Counted from the stretch's first letter, positions 25,174 through 39,647 are shown. The stretch is DNA of 64,000 bases from Cardinalis cardinalis (GCA_014549065.1 JACDOX010000303.1:72377-136376); one strand, 5' to 3'. Made by a program: numbers and translations. Notes: generated by a model from the letters alone, not told the origin.

Positions 25174-28100
25174 TTTCATCCCCCTTCTCCCAAACTTCTG
25201 CTGAGCACCAGAATGAAAAAGAACACTGAGAAAGTTGGTTGAACTAAGCTGGTTTAACCTGATTTTTTCACCACACAGTTTCGGAATAAACAACATTTAC
25301 AATCTTTATTATTTCAGTCTTAGATCTTTTCTCTGATTTGGAGATTGGAAGAACTGAAGTGTTTTGGTGGCCTATTTTCTTATAGACCCATAAATCATCT
25401 TGGCTGTTTGAGGTTTTCAGGGAACACACACTCTTCCAAGAAAATCTGTGTTACATAAGATGGGAAGATGCTCATNTCTAGCAGAGAGGGGGAAAGGCAG
25501 TAATGAAAGAAGGCAAAACCAGATCCAAATAGATCTTGGGGTCTTAGAAAACCTTCAGAAGTAAAGCTCAGCTACCAACCAGACTGAACTAGTCCTGGGT
25601 TTTCAACCACTTCAGTGATAAGAAGTCCACAGCACCACAACCCCAGCCCCACACACACCACGAGCCTCTCTGCAGCACTTCTATTTCCTGCGGTGTTTTA
25701 TAAACAAGTTTTCAATGTGTTTTCAAACTTCTGACTAACAATCTGAAAATGAGGGAAGGATCATTGGCTGGACAGCTTTGTTTAGACAAAAACACTTCAG
25801 TAGGTGGTTATGCTGTGTGCAGGTGATAAAATCTGGAGGTGCTGCAGTGACAGCTGCAGACAGATGTGTTTGCTGCTGGAATTCCTGCTACTTCTTCTCA
25901 GATCACTAAAAGGAAAACATAAAAATCCCTTGGCTTGCTGCTCCTCTTTGTCCCTCCAAGGTTTATAACTGAAAAGTCAAACCCTGTGTTATATCTTGCT
26001 GCACAATTGCTCTCATTGTGNTATCATGGAATAAGTGACAAGCTGCAAGCAGCCCACAGGCAGCAGTGTAAGCTGCCCTGCAGAGTGGCTGTGTGATTTC
26101 CCAGCTGCAGGAATTCTGTACAGCCAGAGCTGGCAGGCAAACAGCTGGGAGCTGGACACCTTAGGCAGGAGATCTTCCAGGTGTGCTAGCAAGGAGTTGT
26201 GCTCCAGGTATGATCCTGGAGATCATTTCCTGTCCCTGTGACTGTAGTTCCTCCCTCACAATACTTTCTCTGGCTTTTCTACTTTGTTTTGTCAACTCCT
26301 CCAGTGAGGTGCTAAACCTCAGTCACTCCAGCGAGTCTGGTTATCCCAGATGCATCCAAGCAACAGAGACACAGTTCACAAAGATTAATGTTAAATTACC
26401 TCAGATCCCTTTGTTGCTCCACGCAATCTTTTTTCTCCCCTTAAAAATAGAAATGCATTCATATTCTTGCTCGAGTGCAGCCCTGCACAGTTGCTTTATT
26501 CCATGTTCCTGCTGTTGGTAGTGAGGGATCCTGCTCACAGCTCCCTGCTCCTGGTCCTGTTATGTTTGTGACACATTTCCAGCCTGCAGCCCATTGTCTG
26601 CACAGCTCTGCTGCCTCTGAGAATCCGGTGTCAGCACTGTGGGAGAGCTGTGCAAAAGGCACAAAACAACCACAACCAGAGGAGAATCATGGCTGCCTGA
26701 ACTACATGGATTGTCCCTGTGAACAGCTAATAACCTGCTTCAGGGTAAATCACATCTTCGGCGTGTGCTGAGGACAAGATATGAGATACCCAAGACAGGA
26801 ATGGAGCCAAGAAATAAATTAATCATTTCATTTTTCAGCAGACAGCACTCTGACACATATGACAAAATCTCCTGAGCTAATTTTCTCCCAAAATCAAAAC
26901 TTGCAATTCATTCAGTCACAACTGTGACATGGATTTCTGAGCACAGACACAGTTCTCAGACAGTTGAGCCATGAAAAACGCACGGTGGGGTGGAATTGAT
27001 TACTAATTAGTAATAGAAGACACATATGCTTGCATCCATAGAAAACAGCTGTGCTGCACTCTGCTCCATTGTCCCAAACAAATTGGAAAAGATAAATGCG
27101 TTGCTCTGTGAGGCACAAAGTAGATGAGGCATTCATGCTTTGTTAAACTTTCCAGGCACTTGAGGGTGTTTGAAATTATGATGCATGTTAAATTTAAGCA
27201 GATTTATTATCCACGTGTTCCAAATGCAATGAACACTTCACTGCCTCACATTTCCTACTTTAAAAATAGCAGATTTTCTAGACTGAACACATAAGTGTGT
27301 CTTGTGTAGGTCTAACACAAAACTTCTAGTCATACAGATGTTCTGAAGCAGCAATTAATGCCTAATTTTAAACATTTTCCCCTCTATTTATGCACACACA
27401 GCTTCAAGTGCCCACAAGAGCAGGTACAATAAAAGACTTGCATAATAATAGTGGAGAAGTGCTGGGTCTTTTTAAGCCAAAGGAATTTTGGGTGTTTTGC
27501 ATCAGAAATTCTTGAATAAAAAAGTTTCATCATGAAACACTCAGATCACTCCACCTGTTGCCAAAATGAGGACAAAATATTTTCCACTCTAAGGCCTGAT
27601 AATTAGATAATTAGGGTTGCAACCTCAATACCTTTGGGTTTGGATAAACATTGTCCAAACTTTGTTTGCCCACACAAGATTGAAGCAGAGGATGAAGATG
27701 CAGCAACACAAGAAGAGCAGTACAGAGTGTGGAAATTATCAGTCACTATCTGCACTAATTAAGACTCTGGGTACTCATTAAGAGGAACCTTTCTGCACAG
27801 TAGAAAGGTATCTCAAATCAGACCTTTTTGTAGTGTGTTTTGTATTTTGTAATTAGAACAAACTCCCATAGCAGATACGTGAGATTTCTGTGTCAGGTTT
27901 TTGGCGTGTAGAGAAACCGAAAATGAGATATCCGAGTTCTACATGAAATTTTCAGGCTTGTTCCTTTACTTCCCAGCACTCTCCTTATGCAATGCTTTAA
28001 TTTAGACTATCCTGAGTACTGGTGCAGAATTAATCAGGTCAGCAAAGGGCCTGCCAGCCACGATTACTGCACCTTTAAATACTTCTTTTCACCATCACTT

Positions 28101-29593
28101 CAGCTGTTACTCTTCTATTTTTAAATCGGTTTCAAACTCAAGACCCACGGGCAGGGGGCAAATCCTTCCCCAAAAATGCCATGGACAAGGGGCCAACATT
28201 AACCTGAGCTCTTGAGGTTATTCCCCTTTTTCCTACAGCTTGTTTACTGGATTGTTAAGCATTCTGGCAGCAAATGGAAGGGGGTGGGGAAGAAGACGAG
28301 CTGCCACATTTCTAAAATTAGCATCTTCTGTCTCCGAGAAGCCTGTGGAGATTTAAAAAAATTAGGTTTCTCTGCAAGATGCAGAGAGATGTGGAATTTA
28401 AACTGCGTTACACAGCTCAAATCCTGAGCTCTGTTCCATACCTGCAAGCTAGTTCACCTACCTTCCCTTTCATCCCCTTCTCCCAGCTGTCACTCAGAGA
28501 CTGTTACAAAATACCTAGTCCATTTTATTGTAAATGGAATTGCATTCTTGTGCCCTGCCGTCCCCAGGAGCCAGCCCACGGAGCCACAGACNCGTTCCCT
28601 GTTCCAGTCACTCCTGCTGGGCTCTCTCACAGCCTCTGGGGGGGTGCCATTCCCTGCTCGCTGATTTTCTCCCCTCAGCTGGGGTTTCCTGGTGCTCAGG
28701 TAGCAGGTGAAGCCCTGCTCAGGGATGTGTTGTGCCCTTCTCCAGTCTGGGATGTAAGCATTCCTTGCAGAGCCTGCTGCAGGAGCTGCTGTGCCACGCT
28801 GTGTGTGGACAGAGCCAGGACTGCTCCAGGTCCAGAGCTGAGCTGTACAGACTCAGCTGTGCTGGTTTTACCACACACACTGCCATGAGAACACCATGAA
28901 AAGCGACATTTTGGTCTTTGCTGCTCATTAATAAAACCCAACAGTGAAAGAACTGACTGTGCCTCAGCTCCTTCAATGTCTCCATTGCCATTTGTTCTGC
29001 ACAGAAATAGCAGAATATTATACCAGACCTGTGCTGGAAAATCCTAACCCAGAATACTGGGCTTTCACAGATGGGCCTGAAGTTAGAAACGGAAGAGACT
29101 CAAGAATAAAACTCAAGTTTCTTTCCAAGAACCACTAAGGGTGCCAAAGCCTTCCTTTGGATCACCTTGTGAAGGAACCAAAGACTCAGCCATGACACAA
29201 ATGCAGACTGGCACAGGCAGAATTAAAACATATGGGACCAGAAGGGTNTGTTCCAAAAGTCCCTTTTCTTCTTTTAGCAATTATATTTATTCTACTGCTA
29301 TTACAAGTCACAGTTCAACTATATATGCTTAGATTTCTTTCAGGTATTGGAAGCATCAGTGGGCAGTGTTGCAGCAGAAAACTGTGAAAAGAAATGGGAA
29401 GGTTTCAGGATTTCTACAAAGGAAAGTTCCCAAAATAATTCATGTATTTTGAATCAACATGTTTTGGTTCATCAAAATAGTTACTGGCTTAAAAAGCACA
29501 TAAGATAGTATATAGTGTAGGTTATTTATATATATGTTATAGATTAGATGTACCTGGTAGTATGTAGTATAGATTAGATATAAATAAATTTAA
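25174..29593. other. Non-coding stretch
   Basis: AT-rich sequence without supportable exons, RNA genes or repeat families. Confidence 0.6.
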
Positions 29594-29684
29594 ATGAGAT
29601 GAGATGAGATGAGATGAGATGAGATGAGATGACATGACATGACATGACATGACATGACATGACATGACATGACATGATGACATG
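29594..29684 (+). repeat. Compound pentanucleotide microsatellite (GAGAT then GACAT)
   Basis: Seven GAGAT units run directly into nine GACAT units, followed by a broken GAT-GACAT end. All units are perfect within each block. One base change in the unit separates the two blocks. Confidence 0.98.
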
Positions 29685-31070
29685 GTTTAAAGCAATTAAA
29701 AAATCGGCATATTTTGTTCTAAAACTGACAAAAAAGGTTTATTTGAACCTTTAGTGAGATACTTCTTTATTTTTAATCTGACCTGAGAAAAAAATCTAAA
29801 AAAAGTTCTNTTCTACAAAGCATTTCCCATTTGGTGAAACCCCATAGAGCCAAAGTAAATTATTTCATTCAAGTTGCTCAAGGCACCTCTGGTTAAGATG
29901 TTTTGTATAAAATTTTTCTGGACCTGAGTCTTGCAGTTAAAAGATGAGCTTTCCTGACTGGAGACAGAAAAATCACATAAACCTGTCCCAAAATCCAGCA
30001 GAGCAAATCAGAGAGACACAAGTCAAGGCCTTGTCACATCCCAGGGCTGTCCTACAAACAGCACAGGGGTGCTGCAGGTCCTGCCTTGGCACAGGAGCTT
30101 GCTGCAAGTCAATTCTCTGCACATATCTCTGCCTGTCACTGCTAAATTACAATTACAGTCATCCCTTTTAGCTGTTTGCACTGATTAAATGAAAGCACAG
30201 AACTCAGTTTATCTGATTAGCCAGCCTGAGCAGCAAAAAATTACCCTGCAAGCAGCAGCTTCACTGTTCTTAGTGACACCCTGCACCCACTTTATCTTTG
30301 CTCTGCCCTCTCAGAGGGCAGCTCTGGGGAATTTCCAGGATCTGAATTTTCCCTCAAAGCTGATTTTGATCCCAGGTGCCCAAAGGTGCATGAAACCCTC
30401 CTGTCTGTCCTTAAGGGAAACCCCTGCCCCCACCAGAGCAGGGAGCTCAGCCTGTCCTCACTGTCCACAGGGTTTGTTCATCCTTGTAATAAATTATGGA
30501 TGCCCCCCCATACACATCTGTTACTCAAATCACCAGTTAATAATGTATGAATAAATGGAGAGACTGCTCTGAGGGGAGAGAGCTGTGGGGGACTAAACTT
30601 TGAATTCTCTGCTACAGCAGCAAGCATCAAAGCTGTGCTGCCAGGCTTGACCTCAGCTGGGTTTTCTTTTTTAAGAGGGTTAGAACTAGCACCTTATGAA
30701 CATGAATGGCTGAACAGCAGGGGCATGGCATGAAAGCTGGCCCAGAAACACGGGGAAAGAATGAAACACCAAATGAAAATCTTGCCAGAAGCACATGGGT
30801 ATCAAACGTCTTTGCTATCTTGTGTCAGTCTGAACTGGGAGTTAAGGTCACAAGTGAATTGATAATTCTCACCAGAAACACATTCTTAATTCTCACTAAC
30901 AGAGTTCAGATGCCATTTAAAAAATACAAAGCTTGCAAACAAGAAAAAAGGTGAAGAATGCCGGCTGAAGAAGTTCCTACGTTTATAGTAAGCTTGTGCA
31001 TCNCACGCTCCAGAACTGCAACTTGGGACCAAGCGCTGCTGGCTCTCGAGCTGGAAACATGAGAGCATCC
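29685..31070. other. Non-coding stretch
   Basis: No exon or repeat family was recognised. Base composition shifts sharply to GC-rich from about 31,020 on. Confidence 0.6.
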
Positions 31071-31280
31071 TTAGCAGTCCCGGCTGGAAACAGCGCTGGG
31101 TGCGGCCCAGAAGCGGCTCCGGGAGGGGACAGTGGCGTCCCCAGCCCGCGGGTACCGCTCGCTGCCGCCGGGATGCGCTGCGGGCGCTCGGAGCGCGGGG
31201 AGCGCTCCCGGCCGGGCAGGCAGCGCTGGATGGGCCCGAGCAGCACAGCCCTGGCCGGGACACTGAGAGCAGCACAGCCC
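31071..31280. promoter_or_regulatory. CpG-dense segment next to assembly gap (candidate CpG island)
   Basis: This 210-base segment has CpG dinucleotides every few bases (GCGCTGGGTGCGG, CCGCGGGTACCGC, CGGGCGCTCGGAGCGCGGGG), unlike the AT-rich flanks. It ends in the first unit of the minisatellite and then the gap. It could be a promoter or a GC-rich exon. No start codon or splice context could be tied to a known gene. Confidence 0.5.
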
Positions 31281-32252
31281 NNNNNNNNNNNNNNNNNNNN
31301 NNNNNNNNNNNNNNNNNNNNNNNNNNNNNNNNNNNNNNNNNNNNNNNNNNNNNNNNNNNNNNNNNNNNNNNNNNNNNNNNNNNNNNNNNNNNNNNNNNNN
31401 NNNNNNNNNNNNNNNNNNNNNNNNNNNNNNNNNNNNNNNNNNNNNNNNNNNNNNNNNNNNNNNNNNNNNNNNNNNNNNNNNNNNNNNNNNNNNNNNNNNN
31501 NNNNNNNNNNNNNNNNNNNNNNNNNNNNNNNNNNNNNNNNNNNNNNNNNNNNNNNNNNNNNNNNNNNNNNNNNNNNNNNNNNNNNNNNNNNNNNNNNNNN
31601 NNNNNNNNNNNNNNNNNNNNNNNNNNNNNNNNNNNNNNNNNNNNNNNNNNNNNNNNNNNNNNNNNNNNNNNNNNNNNNNNNNNNNNNNNNNNNNNNNNNN
31701 NNNNNNNNNNNNNNNNNNNNNNNNNNNNNNNGGGACACGGAGAGCAGCACAGCCCTGCCCGGGGCACCAGGGGACACTGAGAGCAGCACAGCCCCTGCCC
31801 AGGGACACTGAGAGCAGCACAGCCCATGCCCAGGGACACTGAGAGCAGCACAGCCCTGCCCAGGGACACTGAGAGCAGCACAGCCCTGCCCGGGGACACT
31901 GAGAGCAGCACAGCCCTGCCCGGGGACACTGAGAGCAGCACAGCCCCTGCCCGGGGGACACTGAGAGCAGCACAGCCCCTGCCCGGGGGACACTGAGAGC
32001 AGCACAGCCCTGCCCGGGGGACACTGAGAGCAGCACAGCCCTGCCCAGGGACACTGAGAGCAGCACAGCCCCTGGCCGGGGACACTGAGAGCAGCACAGC
32101 CCCTGGCCGGGGACACGAAGAGCAGCACAGCCCCTGCCCAGGGACACTGAGAGCAGCACAGCCCTGCCCAGCGACACTGAGAGCAGCACAGCCCTGGCTG
32201 GGGACACTGAGAGCAGCACAGCCCCTGCCCAGCCACACTGAGAGCAGCACAC
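31257..32252 (-). repeat. 30-31-bp GC-rich minisatellite spanning the assembly gap
   Basis: The unit is GGGACACTGAGAGCAGCACA plus about ten C/G-rich bases. One copy lies left of the gap and about 17 lie right of it. Units of 30, 31 and 32 bases alternate, which keeps long frames open on the minus strand in several registers. These frames are repeat artefacts, not proteins. Confidence 0.95.
31281..31731. other. Assembly gap (451 n)
   Basis: A continuous run of n lies inside the minisatellite. The non-round length suggests an estimated gap size. The array probably continues through it, so true copy number is unknown. Confidence 0.99.
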
Positions 32253-35071
32253 CGCCGGCTGTTCCATCCTCACAGAAACTGCAAACAGACCTGCAAGTAT
32301 CCCAGTGGGCTGATGGGCACAAGAATTCAGCGCACAGTGCGCTGCATGAATGACAAGCCTCAGACACAAAAAGCTGTGCCAAGCCAGGCAGTGTCTCCCA
32401 GGGACTTGACCGAGCCTCCTCCTCTCACAAGTAAGTGCAGCTCATCCATCGAGAGGAGCATCACCTGTTCAGGTGCTTCAGAAAAGCTATTTTTCTNCTA
32501 TAAAAATGAATGGCACAGTCTGGCACTGCATTGTTTCTTGTCCCTAAATTACCTACTTATGCTGCACCTTTCACAAGAAAAAGGAAGCATGGAATCTTCA
32601 CAGCTCCCTCATAACTCTCAATTTTATTATTGCTTTAAATTTTACTCTGACCAAGGTAGGAAATCTGCACACCTTGTGTGGTACTTGCAGTCAGTTCACA
32701 ACTTAGGAGCAAAAAGCAAACTGCTCAGAGCACACCCTGTCCAGCCACCTGAACTCNGGGCAGGAAAGCAAATCAGGCTCTGAAGCAGACAGTGAAGAAC
32801 TCAGAGACCCTCTGGTGATAGTTGTTGGCAAAGTCTCTCTGATCTCACAGCCACATTTACAGGNCGTCACAACCGCGATTTGCTGTGCAGAGAATCCAGA
32901 CTTTATCCCTACACTGTCTGTAAGAAGCTTGAGTCTAAAATCTGGTACTTGTACTATTAAAAAAGCTCTTCCAGCTGAGGATTAATCATCTCAGTAGGAC
33001 TGTGCAAATGCATGTGAGATGAGTGGGGAAGGTTATATAAAGCCCACAGAGAGAAGGAAAATGCAGAATAGAGCTGAGGACCTTGCTTGCGTAGCACCTG
33101 AATGCCTGCAGGTGCTTCTAACAGAGATGCATTCCGAGTGCTGATTGTAATTTACTTGTCAGTCATTTACTTGATTAATTATCTCCTCCAAATGGCTCAT
33201 CACCCAGGGTAGCTGAAGTGTTACAACCATCATTAGAGATGCAGTAGTGTGATCCTCCAGCAGACACAGATCCAGGGAACAGCCCCCTCTGCACAAACAC
33301 ACTTTGCCACGAGACACGCAGCTGACAAACGTGTGTACAGAGCCCCAGGAGCACAGAGCACTGCAGAACCACCTGAGAACTGCACAGGGGAATGGCTTCA
33401 ATGCACTGTGCACCACAGGTAAGGATAAGATGACTGCACAGTCCAACCTGATCAGCATAATCTACACCAGCAGAACTCCTGTAAAATCACTGAGAGAAGG
33501 CAGGAGCGTCAGCACTGTGTGCCAGCAGAAATCATTTTATACACACAGCAGCGAGCAATGACACTAAGAAATGATGNGCAGAGTTTAGCACAGTGCATTG
33601 TGGTGGAGTTTCTGTTGTTTAAGAGCCAACCTTCCCTTCCTCCATCAGTAAACTTTGCAAGGCACACTCAAATGCAATGTCTACTGAAAGNGCTCTGGAG
33701 TAAACAATTCATTCAGAGAATTGGGAATTGCTCTGTCCTTGGCATTATGGTTTCTCCAAAGCAATACATGTTTCATTTGCTGTAAGTGGAATGGATTTTC
33801 ATTTACTTAGCAGTCTTTGTATTTATCTAGATACTATGGCCATAATTAATAAAACATGCCTTCTTAAAGATAAAAGATCTTTTGAAATGACAGTCAGCTG
33901 ATGAGATCTAAAAAATACTATCCTCTAACAAACAGGGTCAAATGGCTGAATATCTCTGAGCAAGAGAGGAAAAGGAAGAGTAATGTGATGCTATGAAAGT
34001 ACTACTGAACAACAACTGAGCCCATAAGCACAAGTACAATTTATCTTCTAGCAAGAATTCTAGTGGATGAGGTAAAAAGAATAAATCCACCTACTGTGTT
34101 TCTGCGATGGGCTTCCTAAATCCATCATCTTGTAGAGATAAGAGGGTTTTTCTCAATTTCCTATGTTAGGAAGTAAAAATACTCTGCATTTTCCCTCCGT
34201 CTTGCTCCCTCTTCTGCAAGTCTGTGTCTGTGTGAGAAGGCAGTTTGAATTTCATCCCGTTTATTAGCTCAGGCACTGAGGAATCACTGTCAGTTTTGTG
34301 ATGTACAGGCTCTTTCCTCTACACAACACCGAGGAAGCGGGGGAGAGAGGAGAGGTAGGATTTTATCTAAACTACTTTTTGCTGGAACAATTAACTCTTT
34401 GCTGACTGACAGCTCCTTCCTGGTGTATCTCCTGTCACTGAAATGACTCTGAAATGTCTGCTCCTCTACAGGGGATTCTCTCTGACAGCTGGTAAATGCT
34501 CATGATGCTTCTTTTAAGGTTTCCTCTGCTTTTCTCTTCCACTGCTTAACTGGGAACTCCAGTCAGACACCACCCCAGCCATGATCTCCTACAACACACA
34601 AGGTGCCCCTGTTCAATTATGCCAGAGAGACTAAGGGTAAGAGATTTGTTTCTCAGTCCCTACAGCTTCTAAAACTTACAGAGGTCTCTAATAGGGATTT
34701 ATTCACCACTAAATAATGCTTGCAGTTTCTTCAGGTAAAGCATTTAACACCTCTAACCCTGAATATCCAAAACTGAACAGAATTATTTGCAATGAAACCA
34801 AATTCACTGCTGCTAGAAGATGAAACGTGGATGCACCTGTGTATACCACCATCCTCAAACACTTTCATTTTCAAGGTAACAGAACAGAATCCTGTTCATT
34901 CCTCTGCAGTGAATTTTCAGTTAGGTAACAACAAATGATCTTGCTTCACTTTCTCAACCACCTGTTCTAAAAAAGAAACACAGTTCAGTAACACCACCCC
35001 ATAGCCAGTTCCACATTCAGCCAGGTCTGCAAAGGTTTCCCCAAGTTTAGTGTTTTCCTGGGAGAACTATT

Positions 35072-35117
35072 ACATAAATATATGAATATATGTATATATG
35101 TATGTATGTATATATAA
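35072..35117 (+). repeat. AT-rich microsatellite (TATG/TATA)
   Basis: A run of ATATATG, TATGTATG and TATATA units. Low-complexity sequence only. Confidence 0.85.
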
Positions 35118-38100
35118 AACTCTGTAGATATTTGCATCTCTTGAGAGAGTTTTAACTTTTTAATCCCTGCCCACAGTAAAACCTCTCTGATGCAAATTTT
35201 TACTTAGAGTTCTATGAGAAAAACGAGTCAAATTAACTAGATTTTCCACACTAACCATTTTCCTCCAGTGAACAGCACACAGGATTAAGCACAAACCTTT
35301 TTTCCCCCTACTTCAAACAGCACTTTGTAGTCCATCTCTTCCTTTTTTCTGCTGGTAAATGGGGACAAAACCTGTTCTGCAATCATGGATCTGAATGCTA
35401 GTGATTCTAATGTATTTTTATTTTCATACTTAATTTTAGCAAATGAGCATTTTGAACTTTCATTAAGTTTCATTTCTTGATTTTTGAGCATTATCTCGAC
35501 AGCAACCCAGCTCCTGTATCTGCCTCTATCCCAAAGACTTTCCTGGTGCTGGAGCACACTTCCTTTGTGTGGAGGAATTACTTTCCTCTGANTTTCACTG
35601 ATGGTCCCACTCATTCTAAGTTCCTGCCTCTGTCAACACACAGCTCATTCACTGTGACACAAGCTCAAGCTTTTTCTTCCTTAGATCCAGTCACAAATCC
35701 TGCTGGCCTCCTGGGAATCAACATTCCCCCTTTTCAGTTCAGTGAGAGAGACACCAGTTNAGGGGATTAGAATAGTCTCTAAACAGGTTTAAAACCTTTT
35801 GTCTTCTTCACTGAGCCAATTGCCTGGAACTTCAGCATTTCAGCAGGGAAAAAGATTATTACTTCAGGGAAATATCAGTGGTTCTGATATTGTCAGAAAC
35901 AATCTCACTCACTCTTCCCTAAACTGTTCACAGCTCTTCTATTGTGTGCAGAGCATTTCAGCACAAAAGGGCCATAATAGAACATCCTCTCTTCACAGTG
36001 GCTACACAGGTTTAACTCATGGTCTGCACTTCTGAGATCATGAGTTCAAGAATGTTCTCATTTCTTCTCTACAGAGCCAGCAATGCAGCTGAAGGATCCT
36101 GGATTTGCCTGGGAGATGGCAGCAGCCACACATCAAGTGCTTCCTCATAGTTTGATAACTGTAGAAAACCACTATGGTTTGCTTCAGAAGACAGCTGGAG
36201 TTATTTGTTCTCTCAAGAAACAAAGCATTCCTCCCTCTGATGAAGCATTTAACCTCAGATCAAACTGACAGATAAGATTCTAATGTGAAGATAAATAGAA
36301 AACTGCTTGGAGAAGAAGGGCATTGAAATGTTTGGGGAGGTGAGTAACACCAAAANCCAGGGAGGTTCACAGTATCACAGTCATGATTTTAAAACACAAT
36401 TTGCCAAACTCCAAATGCAAACCAAAGCCAGCCATGCTGTAAGACACACAGGCTAGCAATCACTTGGCTGTACCTGCTTTTGGTGGCTTTGAGGGGNATT
36501 AAGTTCACCAGAACTATCAGCAGATACAAATAATTTGCTTGTGAGAAAGTGTAAGAGGGAGAGACTCAGCTCTTGTTTACAGAGCCTCAGAGCAGCATCC
36601 CTGTGAGTGGCTTTGACTGACAGGATTATTCACAGCTAATGGCAGCATCTCCAGAACTTCCCACAGATAATGCCAATATCGTTGCACTTTGTTAAACAAT
36701 ATTGGATTTCCACCCCTCCCATCCCTGACAACACACAGGCTGAGCACTCATATGAATGAATGAAAGGAACAGATTTTTCCTCTCGCAGCATTANAAAGAC
36801 CTCGTTTTTAATTGCTCCAGCACTGCTTCAGTCAATCCAGAAGCTGGTTTGCTACCTCTAAACACACTGCACTTATTCTAACCATCTGACTGAGCATGAT
36901 TTTTACCTATTTCACTGTTAGNAGGATCAAACCAAGGTAACTTCCCTGCTACCAGGCACACCTATCAAGAACTTTCACTCTGCCCCGCAATGAGCAGCGG
37001 TTACAAGCAGCAGTAACCCTGGTGAATGACCCTCAAGGGATGCCAGGTACAGAAGCTCCNGGGACAGCGGCACTCGGGTGGTTCTGAGGCAGCTGAAGGT
37101 CCCAGCGCTGGGTTCTGGCAGGATGGAGCTGTGAGGCTGCTCACCCAGCAGATGGCAACCGCGACACAGCCACGGCANGAGCGATGTCCTGAAGCGGGCA
37201 TGGGGCGCGCACGGCGCGGTTTGCTCTGCTGGATTTGTCCCTTTTCCCACTACACACGTCCAAAATCCTCACAGGCAGAAAGGCATACATCAGATAGGGC
37301 AGCAACACTTGAGGGGGCAGAGGAGAAGAAAGAAGGAACAGATGGTAACGTTCAGGTGATTCAGTTTCTTATCCAGAAAAAACCACTGATTCTGTAACAG
37401 AGCTCAGTCAGTGCCTTTTATCTCCTTTTCCCCAGTTAACTTTTACAGGAAAAGCAGAGCTGCTACATAAATTGAGTATCCAGGTAACGCTGCCCTTTTT
37501 ATTACAGCCTCATGATTCACTAGCACAGAGCAAAGAAAGGTGAGGCCAAACTGCAATATTCCTATGGACCATGGAGAAGGAGCAACAAAGCAGAGCTCTG
37601 TTAGAACCACCTTTGTGGTGCCCATTCCTCTTCATGTCACATTTACAACCTTTACCCCAACAAACCTCCACTGAGACAAAGACAGGTGGTTATTAGTATT
37701 TCCTGATTCTAAAACAAAATCACTACCAAGGGCAGAGGCTGTGTGAGCTGGAGACAAAGCAGATTCCTCCCTGCTCCATAGCAGGTGTCAATGCATTGGT
37801 ATTTAGGCTCCTGCCTTCCCAGAGATTGCAGCAGGAATGTCTGAGCCTGAATAGGAGTTAGGAGACTAAACACCTTTAGGCATCTTGGCACAGAGCCTCC
37901 AAAAACTACATTACAATGCACTTTACCAAAAACACAGGCAAACAAAAATCCCAACCAAAAAAANCTAAGAAAGAAGTTAATCTAGAAAGCCTTAGAGATT
38001 TTTCATTACCTGTTGAATCTCTATGGGCTAAATGGCAAGGTTTCAAACAGTCACTTGATTGGAACTAAAATCATTCAGGAAACAAATATACATTCCTCAG

Positions 38101-39647
38101 AGACAGGAAAAAGGAATGTGAGTCACATCAGCTGAAAGACAAAACACTTAAGCACAGTTCTAATGAAGTTCAAGGTCCTGGGCTCAGAGGTTCATTTTGG
38201 ACTCCTGAGCCTCCTGCTCAGCCCTTTGCTGGCAGTGAGGAGCCAGACATCCTCCAGGTACCTTGTGCTACACATNATTCCCAAATCCCTGCCNTCCATC
38301 AGGTGCAGGAGAATTTATTTATGGAGTGTGAATGAATGGACAGAGCTGTGAGCTGCCNTTGGGTGCCAAGCCCCAGCCAAGGTCTCCTGTTCCTGCAGTG
38401 ACCCCGAGACACTTCCTCATCCTTAACAATGCACTCTGCTTCACACAAAGGGACAATTTCTTATAATTTTCTTATAATTTCTTATAATTTTGTCATCTCT
38501 TAATGTGATATAAAAATTCCCAAAGACTGAATGCTTTCAAACAATTTTCCTTCTAAGACTTGAACAGTATTAAAGAGTTCTACATGATCCTGGACATCCA
38601 AAACCAGCCTTTTTCACAAAATGAAAATGGATTCCATTTCACTGTTCCATCAGTCCTCAGATCTACTCTAGGCCATCACCACTGAAGATTAAAAACCTCC
38701 AGGGCTCAGACTGCTTTGTGGTCTACAGACTGCATGTTGCAGAATAGTTCCCAAGCAGCTGATATCAACACCCACTATTGCCACTGTCTAGATCTTACCA
38801 GAGTTATTTCAGTTCTGAATTGCTGAGGTTGGACATTATTATTATTTGTATTTCAGAACACAGAAAAACACCTAAACGTGACTGAGAAGTGTCTGTTGTG
38901 CAGGAANAGCAGCTCCCATTTATAATCAGAATAAGAGACAGGATAAGGATAAAATGAAATTACAAAAAGAGCCAAACAAGAAGGCAGGAACAGAATCAGA
39001 ACTAGAATCTGGATCTGCTGAGCAGTCCAGTATNGTGTCCTTCGGTTCATATCTTCATTACAACAGTCTGTGGACTCATTAACATAAATTAGTATAAGCT
39101 GACATTGCCAACAAAGGAAACCATTGTGCATTCTGCAAATCTCACTTGTGCATTTCTGCCTCTGCAGCAAAAGGGAGGACAAACAGCAGCTCTCAGTGTT
39201 CCTTACACTACAGCCTTGTCCTGCATTCAGAAAGGAAAAAAAGGTGTTGAAAACAGAACTCTCAGCTGACACTGTGCAAAACCTTCAGGATTTGGTGCCA
39301 CAGCTGTGCAGCACCACTGTCTGTGCCACACCAAACTGAGGAGAATGACTTGTTGGAGCTCAGTCATTTTGGGGATAACAGTGTGTCTGTTCAGGTTGGA
39401 TTCAAACTGCACCAACAAAGCCCAAACCCAAACCAGGTCCCATCCTTCCCTCACTGCCTTGTACATGCAGAACCAGCAGAACTGCAGCATCAGGTCACAT
39501 ATTTTTTTAGCTGAAAAAGCAGTGAAACTGGGCAGTTTCACAGAAATCTAACTCTGATTGAAGTTCCTGTCAGACAGCTGGTGCCAATTCCCAAAATGTC
39601 ACCTGTCTGTTTGTCCTTCAGCTCAGCTTGTGCCACAGAGTGCTTTG

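Noticed and set aside
30886..32382. Minus-strand open frames of 400-500 codons and plus-strand frames across the gap
   Set aside because: They consist of the minisatellite unit read in three registers plus n codons. Repeat periodicity near 30 keeps frames open without any coding selection.
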